Shown piece after piece: positions 28,039-38,316 of a stretch of DNA of 64,000 nt. Below the pieces are notes generated by a model. That model made no database searches and had not been told where the DNA came from. It worked only from the letters and a program-made list of their open reading frames with translations. Position 1 is the first letter of the stretch, and each line of letters starts with the position of its first letter. A program made the translations under genes and the position numbers. This DNA comes from Thiorhodococcus drewsii AZ1 (lineage in GTDB: Bacteria; Pseudomonadota; Gammaproteobacteria; Chromatiales; Chromatiaceae): positions 25,355 through 89,354 of the forward strand of contig NZ_AFWT01000003.1 of assembly GCF_000224065.1 (NCBI RefSeq). Direction: 5' to 3'.

Positions 28039-28495
28039 TTTTCGTAACCTTGGGGAATTTGTCCGGTCTGGCCGTGCCGATGACCCCGTCGGCGCGCGCC
28101 TTGAGATAGGCGTAGATGTCGCTGATGTAGGGCAGCACGTTCATGTTCGAGGCGAAGGAGGGCATGACGCGTTCGTCGAGTCCGGTGCGTCCGTGGATGA
28201 CCACGTCGACGAACTGGTTGAAGGTCAGGACCTGCATCGATTTCATCAGTGCGGGGGCGTAGGAGCTGCCCAGTCCCGCCGGGCCATGGCAGACGTGGCA
28301 CTCCGAGTGATAACGGCGGAATCCGTTGTAGGTGCCGAAGTCGACCTTGCCGTCTTCAAAATAATAGGGTGTCTCGGGCGAGAACTTGAAGCTGAGGTAG
28401 CCGTCCGCTGTGGTGGCGGCGAATCCGGGCAGGGCGGTTCCGATCAGCAGGGTGGCCGCGAGCAGGTGCGGACCGAGTGGCTTGCTGTTGCGCAT
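28016..28495 (-). CDS. xoxG: Cytochrome c electron acceptor of XoxF (XoxG-like)
   Basis: 159 residues with a signal peptide (LLAATLLIGTALPGFA). A single haem motif CHVCH lies near residue 66 (RYHSECHVCHGPAGLGSSYAP). A Met-rich segment after it (PALMKSM, ERVMPSFASNMNVLPY) can supply the axial ligand. It belongs to the methanol-metabolism cytochrome c family and would take electrons from XoxF in the periplasm. It sits directly downstream of xoxF, separated by 71 bases that contain a strong hairpin. Confidence 0.88.
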   Translation of the reverse strand: MRNSKPLGPHLLAATLLIGTALPGFAATTADGYLSFKFSPETPYYFEDGKVDFGTYNGFRRYHSECHVCHGPAGLGSSYAPALMKSMQVLTFNQFVDVVIHGRTGLDERVMPSFASNMNVLPYISDIYAYLKARADGVIGTARPDKFPKVTKNAQAATN

Positions 28496-28526
28496 GGCGT
28501 CTCTCGTGTTCGGTGGGCGTTGCGAT

Positions 28527-28558
28527 GGGGCACGCGGACCCAGATGTCCGCGTGCCCC
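28527..28558. terminator. 13-bp perfect hairpin between xoxF and xoxG
   Basis: GGGGCACGCGGAC (28527-28539) pairs perfectly with GTCCGCGTGCCCC (28546-28558) around a six-base loop. It begins nine bases after the xoxF stop codon and no T-run follows. It could act as a partial terminator or as a 3' stabiliser, giving much more xoxF than downstream message. Confidence 0.6.
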
Positions 28559-28566
28559 GGCCGGGA

Positions 28567-30522
28567 TCAGTCGGGCAGTTCGAAGACGGTCAACTGTCCG
28601 CCCAGCTGGGAGTAGTCGCTGAGCGAGGCGTAGGCGCCGACCGCGCCGAGACCGGCGTTCGGTTCGGTCAGACCCGCCGCCATGCCGATGCCGGCCCAGC
28701 CGCCGAGACCCGAGAGGACGGCGATGTACTGCTTACCCTTGTGGGTGTAGGTGTTGACGTTGCCGATGATCCCGGAGGGCGTCTTGAAGCGGTACAGCTC
28801 CTTGCCCGTCTTGGCGTCGACTGCCTTGAGATAACCCTCCAGGGTGCCGTAGAAAACCACGTCTCCGGCCGTCGCCAGCGCGCCGCTCCACACCGAGAAC
28901 TGCTCGGGGACGGACCAGACGATCTTGCCCTCCTGCGCGTCCCAGGCGATGAAGTTGCCCAGATTGGTGCCGCCTGGCGCCGGATACATGCTGACCGTGG
29001 CGCCGACATAGGGTTGGCCGGCCGCATAGGCGATCTGGAAGGGCTCGTAGTCCATGCAGACGTGATTGGTCGGCACGTAGAAGAGGCCGGTGCGTGGCGA
29101 GAAGGATGAGGGTTGCTGATCCTTGGTGCCGAGGGCGGCGGGACAGACGCCGGTGGTGTTGACGTCCTCGCCGTTCTGGTCGGTGGAATACTTGGAGACG
29201 ACCTGCGGACGTCCGGTCTTCATGTCGATATGGGTTGCCCAGTTGACGGCGGGGTCGAACTTCTCCGCGACCAGCAGCTCGCCCGTGACGCGGTCGAGCG
29301 TGTAGCCGAATCCGTTGCGGTCCATGTGGACCAGGAGTTTGCGGACGTTGTTCGCGGGTTCCTCGGCCGCTGCAGTCTGTGCCTCAGCCGGATCGGCCGC
29401 CGCCGGCTTGCCTGGGATGAGCGAGCGCCATTTGAAGCCCTTTTCGGGCTTGGCCTCTGTCGTGTCCGCCGTTGCCGCCGTGGTCTGGGCGGTCGACCCC
29501 GCAGCCGAGCCGGGGAAGGGGAGGTCGACCAGGATCATCTCGTTGACGCCGTCGTAGTCCCATTCGTCGTGCGGGGTCATCTGGAACAGCCATTTGGCGA
29601 CGCCCGTGTCGGCGTCGCGTGCGAAGATGGTCATGGACCAGCGGTTGTCGCCTGGACGCTGCGAGGGGTTCCAGGTGCTCGGGTTACCGGTGCCGTAATA
29701 GATGAGGTTCAGCTCGGGATCGTAGGAATACCAGCCCCAGGTGGTGCCGCCGCCGATCTTCCACTGGTCGCCTTCCCAGGTGGCGATGCCCGAGTCCTTG
29801 CCGACCGGTTTGCCGAGATGGGTGGTCTTTTCGGGATCGATCAGGGTGTCGGCGTCAGGCCCCATCGAATAGGCGCGCCACACCTGCTTGCCAGTCTTGG
29901 TGTCGTAGGCGGTCAGATAACCGCGCACACCGAACTCGCCGCCACTGATGCCGACATAGACCTTGTCCTTGACGACCATGGGGGCCGAGGTGCCGGTGCC
30001 TCCCTTGGAGGGGTCGCCGTTGACCACCGACCAGAGCTTTTCGCCGGTCTTGGCGTCGAGCGCGACCAGCGTGGTGTCGGCCTGATAGAGGAAGATCTTG
30101 CCGTCCCCGTAGGCCACGCCACGGTTGACCGTATCGCAACACATCACCGGGATGACGCTGGTGTCCTGGCGCGGCTCGTACTTCCAGATGATTCGACCCT
30201 GGTCGTTGAGGTCGAGCGCGAACACCTTGTTGGGGAAGGGGGTGTGGATGTACATGATGTCGCCGATCACCAGCGGGCCACCCTCGTGACCGCGCAGCAC
30301 TCCGGTCGAGAAGGTCCAGGCGACACGCAGATTCTTGACGTTGTCGGCGTTGATCTGATCGAGCTCGCTGTATCGGGTGCTGGCGTAGTCGCCGTTCTGC
30401 ATGACCCAGAGATTCGGGTCCTGCTGCAGTTCCAAGAGCTCTTCGTTCGAAAAGCTGCTAGCGCTGAAGGCGAGCGCGGCGGATGCGCAGGCGATCAGCA
30501 ATGAGTTCTTTGGGGTTGGCAT
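28567..30522 (-). CDS. xoxF: Lanthanide-dependent PQQ methanol dehydrogenase XoxF
   Basis: 651 residues from the ATG at 30522 with GAGGAGG upstream; a longer frame would need a TTG start. A signal peptide ends near SASSFS. The protein is an eight-bladed PQQ propeller with the adjacent cysteines Cys128-Cys129 (VMCCDTV). The catalytic Asp322 is followed two residues later by Asp324 ([10 protein letters not shown]); this extra Asp marks lanthanide-dependent XoxF, while calcium MxaF has Ala there. Compared with usual XoxF of about 600 residues it carries an Ala/Thr/Pro-rich insertion at about 337-392. It oxidises methanol or other alcohols in the periplasm and passes electrons to XoxG. It is first in xoxFGJ. 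Confidence 0.93.
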   Translation of the reverse strand: MPTPKNSLLIACASAALAFSASSFSNEELLELQQDPNLWVMQNGDYASTRYSELDQINADNVKNLRVAWTFSTGVLRGHEGGPLVIGDIMYIHTPFPNKVFALDLNDQGRIIWKYEPRQDTSVIPVMCCDTVNRGVAYGDGKIFLYQADTTLVALDAKTGEKLWSVVNGDPSKGGTGTSAPMVVKDKVYVGISGGEFGVRGYLTAYDTKTGKQVWRAYSMGPDADTLIDPEKTTHLGKPVGKDSGIATWEGDQWKIGGGTTWGWYSYDPELNLIYYGTGNPSTWNPSQRPGDNRWSMTIFARDADTGVAKWLFQMTPHDEWDYDGVNEMILVDLPFPGSAAGSTAQTTAATADTTEAKPEKGFKWRSLIPGKPAAADPAEAQTAAAEEPANNVRKLLVHMDRNGFGYTLDRVTGELLVAEKFDPAVNWATHIDMKTGRPQVVSKYSTDQNGEDVNTTGVCPAALGTKDQQPSSFSPRTGLFYVPTNHVCMDYEPFQIAYAAGQPYVGATVSMYPAPGGTNLGNFIAWDAQEGKIVWSVPEQFSVWSGALATAGDVVFYGTLEGYLKAVDAKTGKELYRFKTPSGIIGNVNTYTHKGKQYIAVLSGLGGWAGIGMAAGLTEPNAGLGAVGAYASLSDYSQLGGQLTVFELPD

Positions 30523-31436
30523 CGTTCTCGGAACCTCCTCGATGGAATATGAAGATGAGCCCAAGGAACAGGCGTGTCATGTGCGTTACCTGCTTGCCCC
30601 GCAGCTCATGAAGCAGACTCACTCGGCGTGTCTGAGGGATGTCCGCCAGCACGCGACGTTGCCTGAGTTCTGCTTCTGCGCTCTGTTGTCGCCTCGATTT
30701 TGCAAATGCTGGCAAACCCCATCAGCAAACCCTGTGCCATGGGGCACCACATACCGGTGTGAGGCGTCGATACGCTGTTTGCGGTGCCTGCGGGGGGAGA
30801 TGCACGGCGTAGGGGCGTCAGATGGCGGGAGTTGTTTCGGTCTGCCACGCCGCTCCGGCAGGAGGGTGGCCGCGATGCCTTTGCGGTCAACCTGCGTGTT
30901 CGCCGGCTCGGTTGCTGGTGGTGAAGGGGCGGTGTTGGATTGCGAGCGGTTAAAGGGGCGATGCGCTTGCGATGTTCTGTACCTGGGCTGCCCGTCATGT
31001 GTCAGACGAGGGACAGTCCGCCCGTTACAGACGTCGTCTGTGATTCCGTGCGTCGTTTCGGGGGATGCCGAGAGTGGCTTCGGCCACCGCCCATGCCTCG
31101 GTCACGACTCAGGCGAGGTGGTTCGATGCCTTCACTCGATCCTCCGATCGAGCCCTTTCGGACACAGTATCTGGCGGTTGGTGGCGGTCATCTGCTTGCT
31201 GTTGAGGCGTGCGGCCTGTCGGACGGTTGTTGACCGCCTCTTCAGTGTCTCGACGCAGATCCCCCGCGCTTGTCATTCGGATGGAGCGCGAGCGCAATCT
31301 GCTCCCCTTGCGGATTGGTTCGGCGCTGAATTCTGGTGTCGTTCCTGGGTCGCGCTGCGCTTCCCCCAGGCGGCTTTGGTGCTTGGGTGGGCTTGGCGGT
31401 TGCCAAGTGTCTGTTTGGTGCGCAAGATGGCGCGCC
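30523..31436. other. Long gene-free region, 914 bp
   Basis: Between xoxF (minus) and the ClC gene (plus) I find no credible gene; the open frames here are Arg/Ser/Pro-rich shadows. It must hold the xoxF promoter. The only structure noticed is three GCAAA strings at 30703-30707, 30713-30717 and 30725-30729, spaced by about one helical turn. Confidence 0.45.
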
Positions 31437-33182
31437 ATGCTGTTTCGCAGATTTTTCCACCATCGGCCGCGCCTGAATCTGGAGGCGCTTCGGCTGCGTC
31501 TCTCGCGGCCGGACGCGCTCTTCTGGCATGCCCTGCTGGGACTGATCGCGGGGTTGGCGACCGGGGTCCTGATCGTCGGTTTCCGGCTCTCGGTCGAAGG
31601 GCTCCAGGCGGTCATGCTGCCGCTGCATGGCGAGAACTACGAGGCGTTGTCGCTCGGGATGCGTCTGCTGCTGCCCCTGGCCGGGGCGCTGGCCATCGGT
31701 GTGATCTTCGTTCGCTTCGCCCAGGGGATCCCGGTGCTCGGCGTGGCGCGCGTCATGGAGCGCATGGAATATCACCAGGGGCATCTCAGAGCGCGCGGGC
31801 TGGTGCTCCAGTTCGTCGGAGCGGCGATCGCCATCGTCAGCGGTCACTCGGTCGGGCGCGAGGGACCGCACGTCTATCTGGGCGCGGCCAGCGGCAGTCT
31901 GATCGGACAGGGGCTCACCCTGCCCAACAACAGTATCCGCAACATGGCGGCCTGTGGCACGGCGGCTGGGATCGCGGCCTCCTTCAACACCCCGCTGGCC
32001 GGCGTCATCTTCGCGCTCGAGGTGCTGGCGCTGGAATACAGCATCGCCGGTTTCATCCCCATCATCCTGGCCGCAGTCAGTGCCAACGCGGTGTCGGTCG
32101 CCGTGTTCGGCAGCGCGCCCGTCTTTCGGGTGCATCCCTTTCTGCTGACGTCGCTCTCCGATCTGCTGCCGGTGGCGGTGCTGGGGTTGGCTGCGGGCGC
32201 GATGTCCGCCGCCTACATTCAGGCGTTGCAGAGCTGCGCGCAATTCGGCAAGCGGTTCCCCTATTTCTGGCGAATCGCTCTCGCCGGGTTGGCCGCCGGG
32301 CTGTGCGGGATGCTGGTTCCGGAGGTGATGGGGCTGGGTTACGACACCCTGGACCGCCTGCTGGTCGGTCAATTGCCCTGGGCGTTTCTGCTGGTTCTGC
32401 TGCTGCTCAAGCTGATTGCGACCTCGACCAGCGTGGGGTTCGGCATTCCGGGTGGAACCATCGGTCCGGCGCTGTTCATGGGGGCGGTGATCGGCAATCT
32501 CGTGGCGGGCCTGGCCGGTCTATGGGTGCCCATCGATGCGAGCCATGCCAGCTACTATGCCTTGCTCGGCATGGGGGCGATGATGGGCGCAAGCCTGCAG
32601 GCGCCGCTGGCCGCTCTGACCGCCATCGTGGAGCTGGCGCACAGCCCTGGCGTCATGATGCCGGGGATGCTGGCGATCATTCTGGCGGTCGTCACGACCA
32701 GCCAGCTGTTCCGCAAGGATTCGCTCTTTCTCGGCGTGCTGCGGGCCAACGGACTGGATTACCGCGCCAATCCGGTGGTCTCACTGCTGCGGCGCAGCGG
32801 GGTGGGCGGGGCGATGAATACCAATTTCAGACGTCAGGCGGCTCTCATGACCCGGGATGCGGCAGAGCGCCTGATGGCTGAGGGGCCTGAATGGATCATC
32901 ATCGAGACGGCCAGGGGGCCTTCGCTGCTGATGCCGGGGATCGCGATCGCCAGCCATCTCGCCCAAGACCCGGAGGCACAGGAGATCGATCTGCTCGCGA
33001 TTCCGGCCGAGCGGCTCGAACTGGCAGCTGTCCATCTGCAGGCGACGCTCCAGGAGGCGCTCGACATCCTGCGTTCGCGGGGCGTGGAGGCGCTCTATGT
33101 CCAGCGCCCGATCGCCCCTGGAATCGATCATATCTACGGCGTTCTGACCAAAGGCCGGATCGAGTCGGCCTATCGCTACTGA
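31437..33182 (+). CDS. ClC-family chloride channel/transporter with C-terminal CBS region
   Basis: 581 residues from the ATG at 31437; a longer in-frame reading upstream has no similarity. The ClC selectivity motifs are present: GIPVLG, GREGPHVYLGA with the gating Glu, and GFGIPGGTIGPALF. Ten or more membrane helices fill residues about 25-435. The last 130 residues look like a cytoplasmic CBS pair (EGPEWIIIETARGPSLLMPG to DILRSRGVEALYVQRP). It would move chloride, possibly coupled to protons. It is unrelated to the neighbouring quinoprotein genes as far as sequence shows. Confidence 0.92.
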   Translation: MLFRRFFHHRPRLNLEALRLRLSRPDALFWHALLGLIAGLATGVLIVGFRLSVEGLQAVMLPLHGENYEALSLGMRLLLPLAGALAIGVIFVRFAQGIPVLGVARVMERMEYHQGHLRARGLVLQFVGAAIAIVSGHSVGREGPHVYLGAASGSLIGQGLTLPNNSIRNMAACGTAAGIAASFNTPLAGVIFALEVLALEYSIAGFIPIILAAVSANAVSVAVFGSAPVFRVHPFLLTSLSDLLPVAVLGLAAGAMSAAYIQALQSCAQFGKRFPYFWRIALAGLAAGLCGMLVPEVMGLGYDTLDRLLVGQLPWAFLLVLLLLKLIATSTSVGFGIPGGTIGPALFMGAVIGNLVAGLAGLWVPIDASHASYYALLGMGAMMGASLQAPLAALTAIVELAHSPGVMMPGMLAIILAVVTTSQLFRKDSLFLGVLRANGLDYRANPVVSLLRRSGVGGAMNTNFRRQAALMTRDAAERLMAEGPEWIIIETARGPSLLMPGIAIASHLAQDPEAQEIDLLAIPAERLELAAVHLQATLQEALDILRSRGVEALYVQRPIAPGIDHIYGVLTKGRIESAYRY

Positions 33183-33268
33183 CCCGCGCTGGATACCTGG
33201 TCACCGGCGCGGCTGATTGATCCGAGCGTTGCCACCGATTCCCGATTTCCTCGTGATGGATCACCCTG

Positions 33269-35035
33269 ATGCATATGCCCGTCTTATCGCGCGACCTTCG
33301 ACCGCATTACCTCACCTGGCCTTTCCTCGCCCTGGCGGTGCTCTTCGTCTCCCTGGCGGTGATCGGCGGCTTTCGGAGCTACACGCCGACACCCTTCTGG
33401 GATTCCTGGGGCATCTACCAGTTCGTCGAACAGGTCTCCAGCGGAGATCTGTCGGCCTGGTGGACGCTGCACAACGAGCATCGCATCCTGCTCACCCGCG
33501 TGCTGCAGTGGCTGGACATCCGGCTCTTCGACGGCTCCATGGTCTTTCTGGTGGCGATCAACTACGCCATGGCGAGCGCGATCTGTCTGATCTTTCTGCG
33601 CGCGCTCGCGGATGCCATCCCCGTCGGCAAATCGTCCGGCATGCGTTTGATCCTCGCCTGCCTGATCTGCGCGCTGAGCTTTTCGTGGCTGCAGATGGAG
33701 AACTTCACCTGGGACTACCAGAGCCAGTTCTTCGGCGCACAGCTCTTTCCGCTGCTTGGGTTCTATGCGCTCTATCGCGCGCGTCGTGCCTCGCCGTTCA
33801 GCGATGGCCTGTTCATCACCGCTGTTCTCGTCGGCATCCTCAGCGTGGGCACCATGGCGAACGGTATCCTGGCGCTTCCCGCCTTCGCCGTCCTGGCCTG
33901 GATCTATGGTGCCGGCCGGGTCCGGGTCGGCGCGCTCGTTGCGGTATCGATCCTCATGGCTGGACTCTATCTGTTCGGCTACCACACGCCCGGAGGGCAA
34001 CACGCCTCGCTGTTCGCCGCCCTGATCGAGCATCCCGTCCTGCTCGCGAATCACACGCTCATCTATCTGGGCGGACCGATCTACCATCTGCTGGGCATGC
34101 GCCACCCCGGACTCGCCCTGGCCGTCGGGCTGTTCGTCGTCCTGAGCGCGCTGTTTCTGGCGATTCGATCGCTGCGCGATCCGCGCCAGCACGCGCTCGA
34201 ACTGGCGCTGCTCGCCTTCGTTGCCTATGTGATCGGAACGGCGGTCATCACCTCCGCAGGCCGCATCCATTTCTTTGGGGATCGGCCTTATCTGCCAAGC
34301 CGGTATATGACCCCGGTCCTGATGGCCTGGTCGGCCTTGCTGATCGCCTTCGCCGCCAGGTTCGCTCACCGACTCGACGATCGGCGTCTGCGTCCGACCC
34401 TGGTCGGGGCCGCGTTGGCGTTCCTGCTCCTGCTGACGCCCTTCCAATTTCTTGCATTGCAGACGCATGACGACAGGATCTTCCTGCTGTATGCGTCGGA
34501 TCTTGGGTCGCCGAGGTCGCACGAGGAGCAGAACTTCTCGCGCGCGATCGCCGCGCTGGCATTGGAATTGGGCGTTCGGGATTCGGCGCGGATTAGCGCG
34601 ACCTTTCCGGAGGTCGATCTGGCACTGGCCTTGGCGCGTCCGGCGATCAGGAACGGTTGGTCGGCGTTCGGCGATCCACTGCTCGCGGACGCGGGCGCCC
34701 GGCTCGGCACCCGCATCGGCGAGGTTCCGGATCGCGTCTGTCTCGGGCATCTGGACGGGATCGCTCCGGTCGACGGCGATGCGCGCTATCTCCGCTTCTC
34801 GGGCTGGATCTACGCGCGACACGAGAAGTCGGTTCCGAGATCCGTCCTGCTCGTCGGCCGGGACCGTCGGATTCTCGGCTATGCCCTGACCGGTCGGCCG
34901 CGCCCGGACGTCGAGCGCGCCGTCGGCGGGGCTGCGGCGCTGTCCGGCTTCGAGGGCTTTCTACCGGCCGGCTCGTCGTATGCAAAGGCACTGCTCGTCG
35001 GGTCGGATCCCGATTGCTACCTGGCGCTGCCCTGA
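33269..35035 (+). CDS. Polytopic membrane protein of unknown function
   Basis: 588 residues. About ten hydrophobic helices lie within residues 15-400, beginning WPFLALAVLFVSLAVIGGF. A large early periplasmic loop contains FWDSWGIYQFVEQVSSGDLSAWWTLHNEHRI. The last 150 residues are soluble and probably beta-rich (RYLRFSGWIYARHEKSV, then SYAKALLVGSDPDCYLALP). The layout recalls GT-C type or polysaccharide-associated membrane proteins, but I do not recognise a family. The start at 33269 has a second ATG two codons later. It lies 86 bases after the ClC gene. Confidence 0.8.
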   Translation: MHMPVLSRDLRPHYLTWPFLALAVLFVSLAVIGGFRSYTPTPFWDSWGIYQFVEQVSSGDLSAWWTLHNEHRILLTRVLQWLDIRLFDGSMVFLVAINYAMASAICLIFLRALADAIPVGKSSGMRLILACLICALSFSWLQMENFTWDYQSQFFGAQLFPLLGFYALYRARRASPFSDGLFITAVLVGILSVGTMANGILALPAFAVLAWIYGAGRVRVGALVAVSILMAGLYLFGYHTPGGQHASLFAALIEHPVLLANHTLIYLGGPIYHLLGMRHPGLALAVGLFVVLSALFLAIRSLRDPRQHALELALLAFVAYVIGTAVITSAGRIHFFGDRPYLPSRYMTPVLMAWSALLIAFAARFAHRLDDRRLRPTLVGAALAFLLLLTPFQFLALQTHDDRIFLLYASDLGSPRSHEEQNFSRAIAALALELGVRDSARISATFPEVDLALALARPAIRNGWSAFGDPLLADAGARLGTRIGEVPDRVCLGHLDGIAPVDGDARYLRFSGWIYARHEKSVPRSVLLVGRDRRILGYALTGRPRPDVERAVGGAAALSGFEGFLPAGSSYAKALLVGSDPDCYLALP

Positions 35036-35139
35036 TCGGTCACGCCGGTTCGCCAAGCCGGTTGATTCGCGGCGGGGCTCTGGATCTTCAGGCGCGGGGC
35101 GGGCAGTATGTCCGCCTGATTCGCTGACGACGTCTCTCG

Positions 35140-36093
35140 ATGCACGGCTTGCTTACCAATCTCGAATTCGCCCTTTCCGTCACCGGCCCCATCATGCTCG
35201 TCCTTGCGCTTGGGGTCTGGCTCACGCAGCGCGGTCTGCTGACGGACGCCTTTGCCGATGTCGGCTCCAGGCTGGTCTTCAATGTGACCCTGCCGATCCT
35301 GCTCTTCATCACCATCAGTCAGACCCATTACACCCAGGCGGCGAATCTGCGCTTATTGGCGGTGGGCTTGATGGGAACGCTGGTGAGCTATCTGCTCTTC
35401 GAGCTGATTGCGGCGGTGACGGTGGCGCCGCGTCGGGATCGGGGCGTGGTGGTGCAGGGCGCCTTTCGCGCCAACATGGGCATCGTGGGGCTGGCCTATT
35501 GCGTCAACGCCTATGGAGACGTGGCGATGGCGACGGCCGCGCTCTATCTCGGCGTGGTCACGCTCTTCTTCAACGTGCTGGCGGTCATCACGCTCAACCG
35601 CTCGCTCAGCGAGCATCGGTCGCTCGTACCCATCCTCAAGGACATTGCCCGCAATCCGCTGATCATCGCCATCCTCTCGGCGTTGCCTTTCGCCTATTTC
35701 GAGGTGCGGCTGCCGGATCTGCTGCTGCAGACGGGCGAGTATTTCGCCCAGATGACCCTGCCGCTCGCCCTGCTCTGCACCGGCGGATCCATGAGCCTGC
35801 GGGCGCTGCATCTGGATTCGCGCAACGCCCTCATCGGCGCCTTCGGCAAGGTGGTCGTCACGCCGCTGGTGGTGACCGGGATGGGCTATCTGGCTGGATT
35901 GCGGGGCATAGAACTCGGCATCCTCTTCCTCATGTCATCGGCGCCGACCGCCGCTGCCAGTTATGTGATGGCGCGCGCCATGGGCGGTAACGCCGCGCTT
36001 GCGGCCAACATCATCGTGTTGAGCACCATCGGTTCCATGGCCTTCACCAGCCTGGGTATTACACTGCTCCATACGTTTGGGCTCATCCGGTAA
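35140..36093 (+). CDS. AEC-family transporter
   Basis: 317 residues with about ten hydrophobic helices arranged as two halves. It belongs to the auxin efflux carrier/malonate transporter family ([51 protein letters not shown]). Substrates of bacterial members include organic acids; none is indicated here. Its last 11 bases overlap the end of pqqE, which is on the opposite strand. Confidence 0.87.
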   Translation: MHGLLTNLEFALSVTGPIMLVLALGVWLTQRGLLTDAFADVGSRLVFNVTLPILLFITISQTHYTQAANLRLLAVGLMGTLVSYLLFELIAAVTVAPRRDRGVVVQGAFRANMGIVGLAYCVNAYGDVAMATAALYLGVVTLFFNVLAVITLNRSLSEHRSLVPILKDIARNPLIIAILSALPFAYFEVRLPDLLLQTGEYFAQMTLPLALLCTGGSMSLRALHLDSRNALIGAFGKVVVTPLVVTGMGYLAGLRGIELGILFLMSSAPTAAASYVMARAMGGNAALAANIIVLSTIGSMAFTSLGITLLHTFGLIR

Positions 36094-37267
36094 CGATCGT
36101 TCGGTCGACGTGCCTGGTTGGTGCGGCATCGGTCTCCGGCAGACCTATGTGTCGCTTGGAATTGCGCATGTTGCGGAAGATGAGCGGGGCCTCCAACTGT
36201 GCGGGCTGTTCGGTCGTGATCTGGACCTGACGGCGCAGCTCCGCGTGGTGCGGCGACTTGGAGCAGACCGGATCGGCGTTGGCGGGATCGCCGGTGAGCA
36301 GATAGGCCTGGCAGCGACAGCCACCGTAATCCTTGGTCTTCTCGTCGCAGGAGCGACAGGGTTCCTTCATCCAGCCGTCGCCGCGAAAGCGGTTGAAGTC
36401 GGGCGAGTCGTTCCAGATCCAGTCGAGATCGTGCTCGCGGACGTTGGGAAAGCTCAGTCCCGGCAGCGAGCCGGCGGCATGGCAGGGCAGGGCGGTCCCG
36501 TCCGGGGCGACGGTGAGGAAGATCGCGCCCCAACCGCTCATGCAGGCCTTGGGGCGCTCCTCGTGATAGTCCGGGACCACGTAGAAGATCTTCATCTGAC
36601 CCTTGAGTCGTTCCTGGTATTCATGGGCGACAGCCTCGGCCTGCCGCACCTGCTCGCGCGTCGGCAGGAGTTGGTCGCGGTTGAGCATGGCCCAGCCGTA
36701 ATACTGGGTGGTCGCCAGTTCGACATAGTCCGCCTGCAGCGCGTGCGCCATGTCGAGGATCTGGGCGACCTCGCCCGTGTTGTGCCGATGGAGGACGAAG
36801 CAGAGCACCATGGGGTAGTCGTACTGCTTCACCAGTCGGGCCATCTCCAGCTTGTGCTGGAAGGAGTCGTTGCCGGCGATGAAGTCGTTCAGCTCGGCGC
36901 CGCTGGCCTGGAAGCTGATCTGGATGTGGTCGAGCCCCGCCTCCTTGAAGGCACGGATGCGACGCTCGTCCATGCCGATGCCGGAGGTCAGCAGGTTGGT
37001 ATAGAAGCCGAGCCGATGCGCCTCGGCGATCAGCTCCTCCAGGTCCTTGCGCACCAGGGCCTCGCCGCCCGAGAGCCCGAGCTGGACGGCACCCATGGCG
37101 CGCGCCTCGCGAAAGACCCGGAACCAGTCCTCGGTCGAGAGCTCATCGGCGTACTTGGCCATGTCCAGCGGATTGGAGCAGTAGGGACACTGGAGCGGAC
37201 AGCGATAGGTCAGCTCGGCCAGCAGCCAGAGCGGCTTAGGCGTCGAATTGGATCCATTGGTTGTCAT
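36083..37267 (-). CDS. pqqE: PQQ biosynthesis radical SAM enzyme PqqE
   Basis: 394 residues. The radical SAM motif CPLQCPYC (C-x3-C-x2-C) starts near residue 23, and the C-terminal SPASM region supplies further cysteines ([30 protein letters not shown]). PqqE links the Glu and Tyr side chains of PqqA, the first step of PQQ formation. Its start overlaps the end of pqqD by 32 bases, suiting the need for PqqD as the peptide chaperone. It is the last gene of pqqABCDE. Confidence 0.97.
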   Translation of the reverse strand: MTTNGSNSTPKPLWLLAELTYRCPLQCPYCSNPLDMAKYADELSTEDWFRVFREARAMGAVQLGLSGGEALVRKDLEELIAEAHRLGFYTNLLTSGIGMDERRIRAFKEAGLDHIQISFQASGAELNDFIAGNDSFQHKLEMARLVKQYDYPMVLCFVLHRHNTGEVAQILDMAHALQADYVELATTQYYGWAMLNRDQLLPTREQVRQAEAVAHEYQERLKGQMKIFYVVPDYHEERPKACMSGWGAIFLTVAPDGTALPCHAAGSLPGLSFPNVREHDLDWIWNDSPDFNRFRGDGWMKEPCRSCDEKTKDYGGCRCQAYLLTGDPANADPVCSKSPHHAELRRQVQITTEQPAQLEAPLIFRNMRNSKRHIGLPETDAAPTRHVDRTIVTG

Positions 37268-37520
37268 GGGCGGTACTCAGGAAGGTGTAGACGTCGTCCC
37301 GCAGACTGGGGGCCTCGGCGAACTGGGTTTCGAGGTCGGCGACGATGCCGTCGATCGAGCGCTCGCCGTCGCAGCGCTTGAGGATCTCGCCGGCCGGACC
37401 GTTGAGCTTCACCATGCCCTCCGGGTAGAGGAGCACGTGACAGCCCTGGGCCTCCTCCCATTGCAGCCGGAACTGCGTTCTGATGCGCGGGACGCTGGTC
37501 GGCTCGATCTCGGTGCTCAT
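37236..37520 (-). CDS. pqqD: PQQ biosynthesis peptide chaperone PqqD
   Basis: 94 residues, the usual size. Typical PqqD features are [29 protein letters not shown] and [19 protein letters not shown]. PqqD binds the PqqA peptide and presents it to PqqE. It starts in a four-base overlap with pqqC and overlaps the pqqE start by 32 bases. Confidence 0.95.
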   Translation of the reverse strand: MSTEIEPTSVPRIRTQFRLQWEEAQGCHVLLYPEGMVKLNGPAGEILKRCDGERSIDGIVADLETQFAEAPSLRDDVYTFLSTAHDNQWIQFDA

Positions 37521-38251
37521 GGTCGGCCTCCCAGGTTGTGATAGGGCGGACGCTTGGCGATATAGGCCATCCAGATGCAGTCGAGCATGGTCCAGAGGAC
37601 GTCGAGCTTGAACTGCAGCACCTCCAGCATGCGTTCCTGCTGCTCGCGGGTGCGGTAGTAGTCCAGGGTGATGGCGAGTCCGTGCTCGACGTCGCGGCGC
37701 GCCTCGCTCAGACGTTTGCGGAAATAGGCGTAGCCCTGAGGTTCGATCCAGGGATAGTGCGCCGGCCAGCTATCCAGTCTGGACTGATGGATGGTCGGGG
37801 CGAACAGCTCGGTGAGCGAGGAGCTGGCCGCGACCTCCCAGGGCTGGCGCCGGGCGAAGTCGACATAGGCGTCGACCGCGAACTTGACGCCGGGCAGCAG
37901 GTGCTTCTGGCTCCAGAGATCCTCGCGCGACAGACCGACCGCCTCGCCCAGTTGCAGCCAGGCCTCGATCCCGCCTTCCTCGTCCGGTGTACCGTCGTGA
38001 TCGATGATGCGCTGGATCCAATGCCGGCGTACCTCGGGGCTCGGGCAGTTGGACAGGATGGCGGCATCCTTCAGCGGGATGGACGTCTGATAGTAGAAAC
38101 GGTTGGCGACCCAGCCCTGTATCACCGGCTTGTCCACCTGACCGCTGTGCATGAGCTGATGCAGCTCGTGATGGATGTGGTAGTAGCGTTCCTTCTCGCG
38201 CAGCTTCTGTTCGAACTCGGCGCGAGACCAGGGCGGTGTGTCGTTCTCCAT
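37517..38251 (-). CDS. pqqC: Pyrroloquinoline-quinone synthase PqqC
   Basis: 244 residues. Family hallmarks are [36 protein letters not shown] and [16 protein letters not shown]. PqqC is a cofactor-free oxidase that performs ring closure and oxidation to give PQQ. It ends four bases inside pqqD and starts 65 bases after pqqB. Confidence 0.96.
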   Translation of the reverse strand: MENDTPPWSRAEFEQKLREKERYYHIHHELHQLMHSGQVDKPVIQGWVANRFYYQTSIPLKDAAILSNCPSPEVRRHWIQRIIDHDGTPDEEGGIEAWLQLGEAVGLSREDLWSQKHLLPGVKFAVDAYVDFARRQPWEVAASSSLTELFAPTIHQSRLDSWPAHYPWIEPQGYAYFRKRLSEARRDVEHGLAITLDYYRTREQQERMLEVLQFKLDVLWTMLDCIWMAYIAKRPPYHNLGGRP

Positions 38252-38316
38252 AGGACTCCTCGGTGCATGCGGGTGTGACGAGCGATGCCTTCTGATCGAT
38301 TCGACGTCCGATCCGG

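Noticed and set aside
29113..30504. Plus-strand frame of 463 codons opposite xoxF
   Set aside because: It mirrors the xoxF coding strand; xoxF has clear motifs and a ribosome-binding site, and this frame has neither.
30606..30998. Minus-strand frame of 130 codons upstream of xoxF
   Set aside because: It is low in hydrophobic order, rich in Ser, Arg and Pro, and lacks a ribosome-binding site.
31209..31436. N-terminal extension of the ClC gene
   Set aside because: The extra 76 residues have no similarity to ClC proteins and no ribosome-binding site; the ATG at 31437 begins the natural N-terminus.
30401..32881. Plus-strand frame of 826 codons over the ClC gene
   Set aside because: Its composition is Arg/Ala/Gly-rich and it is out of frame with the ClC motifs; it also runs through the xoxF upstream region.
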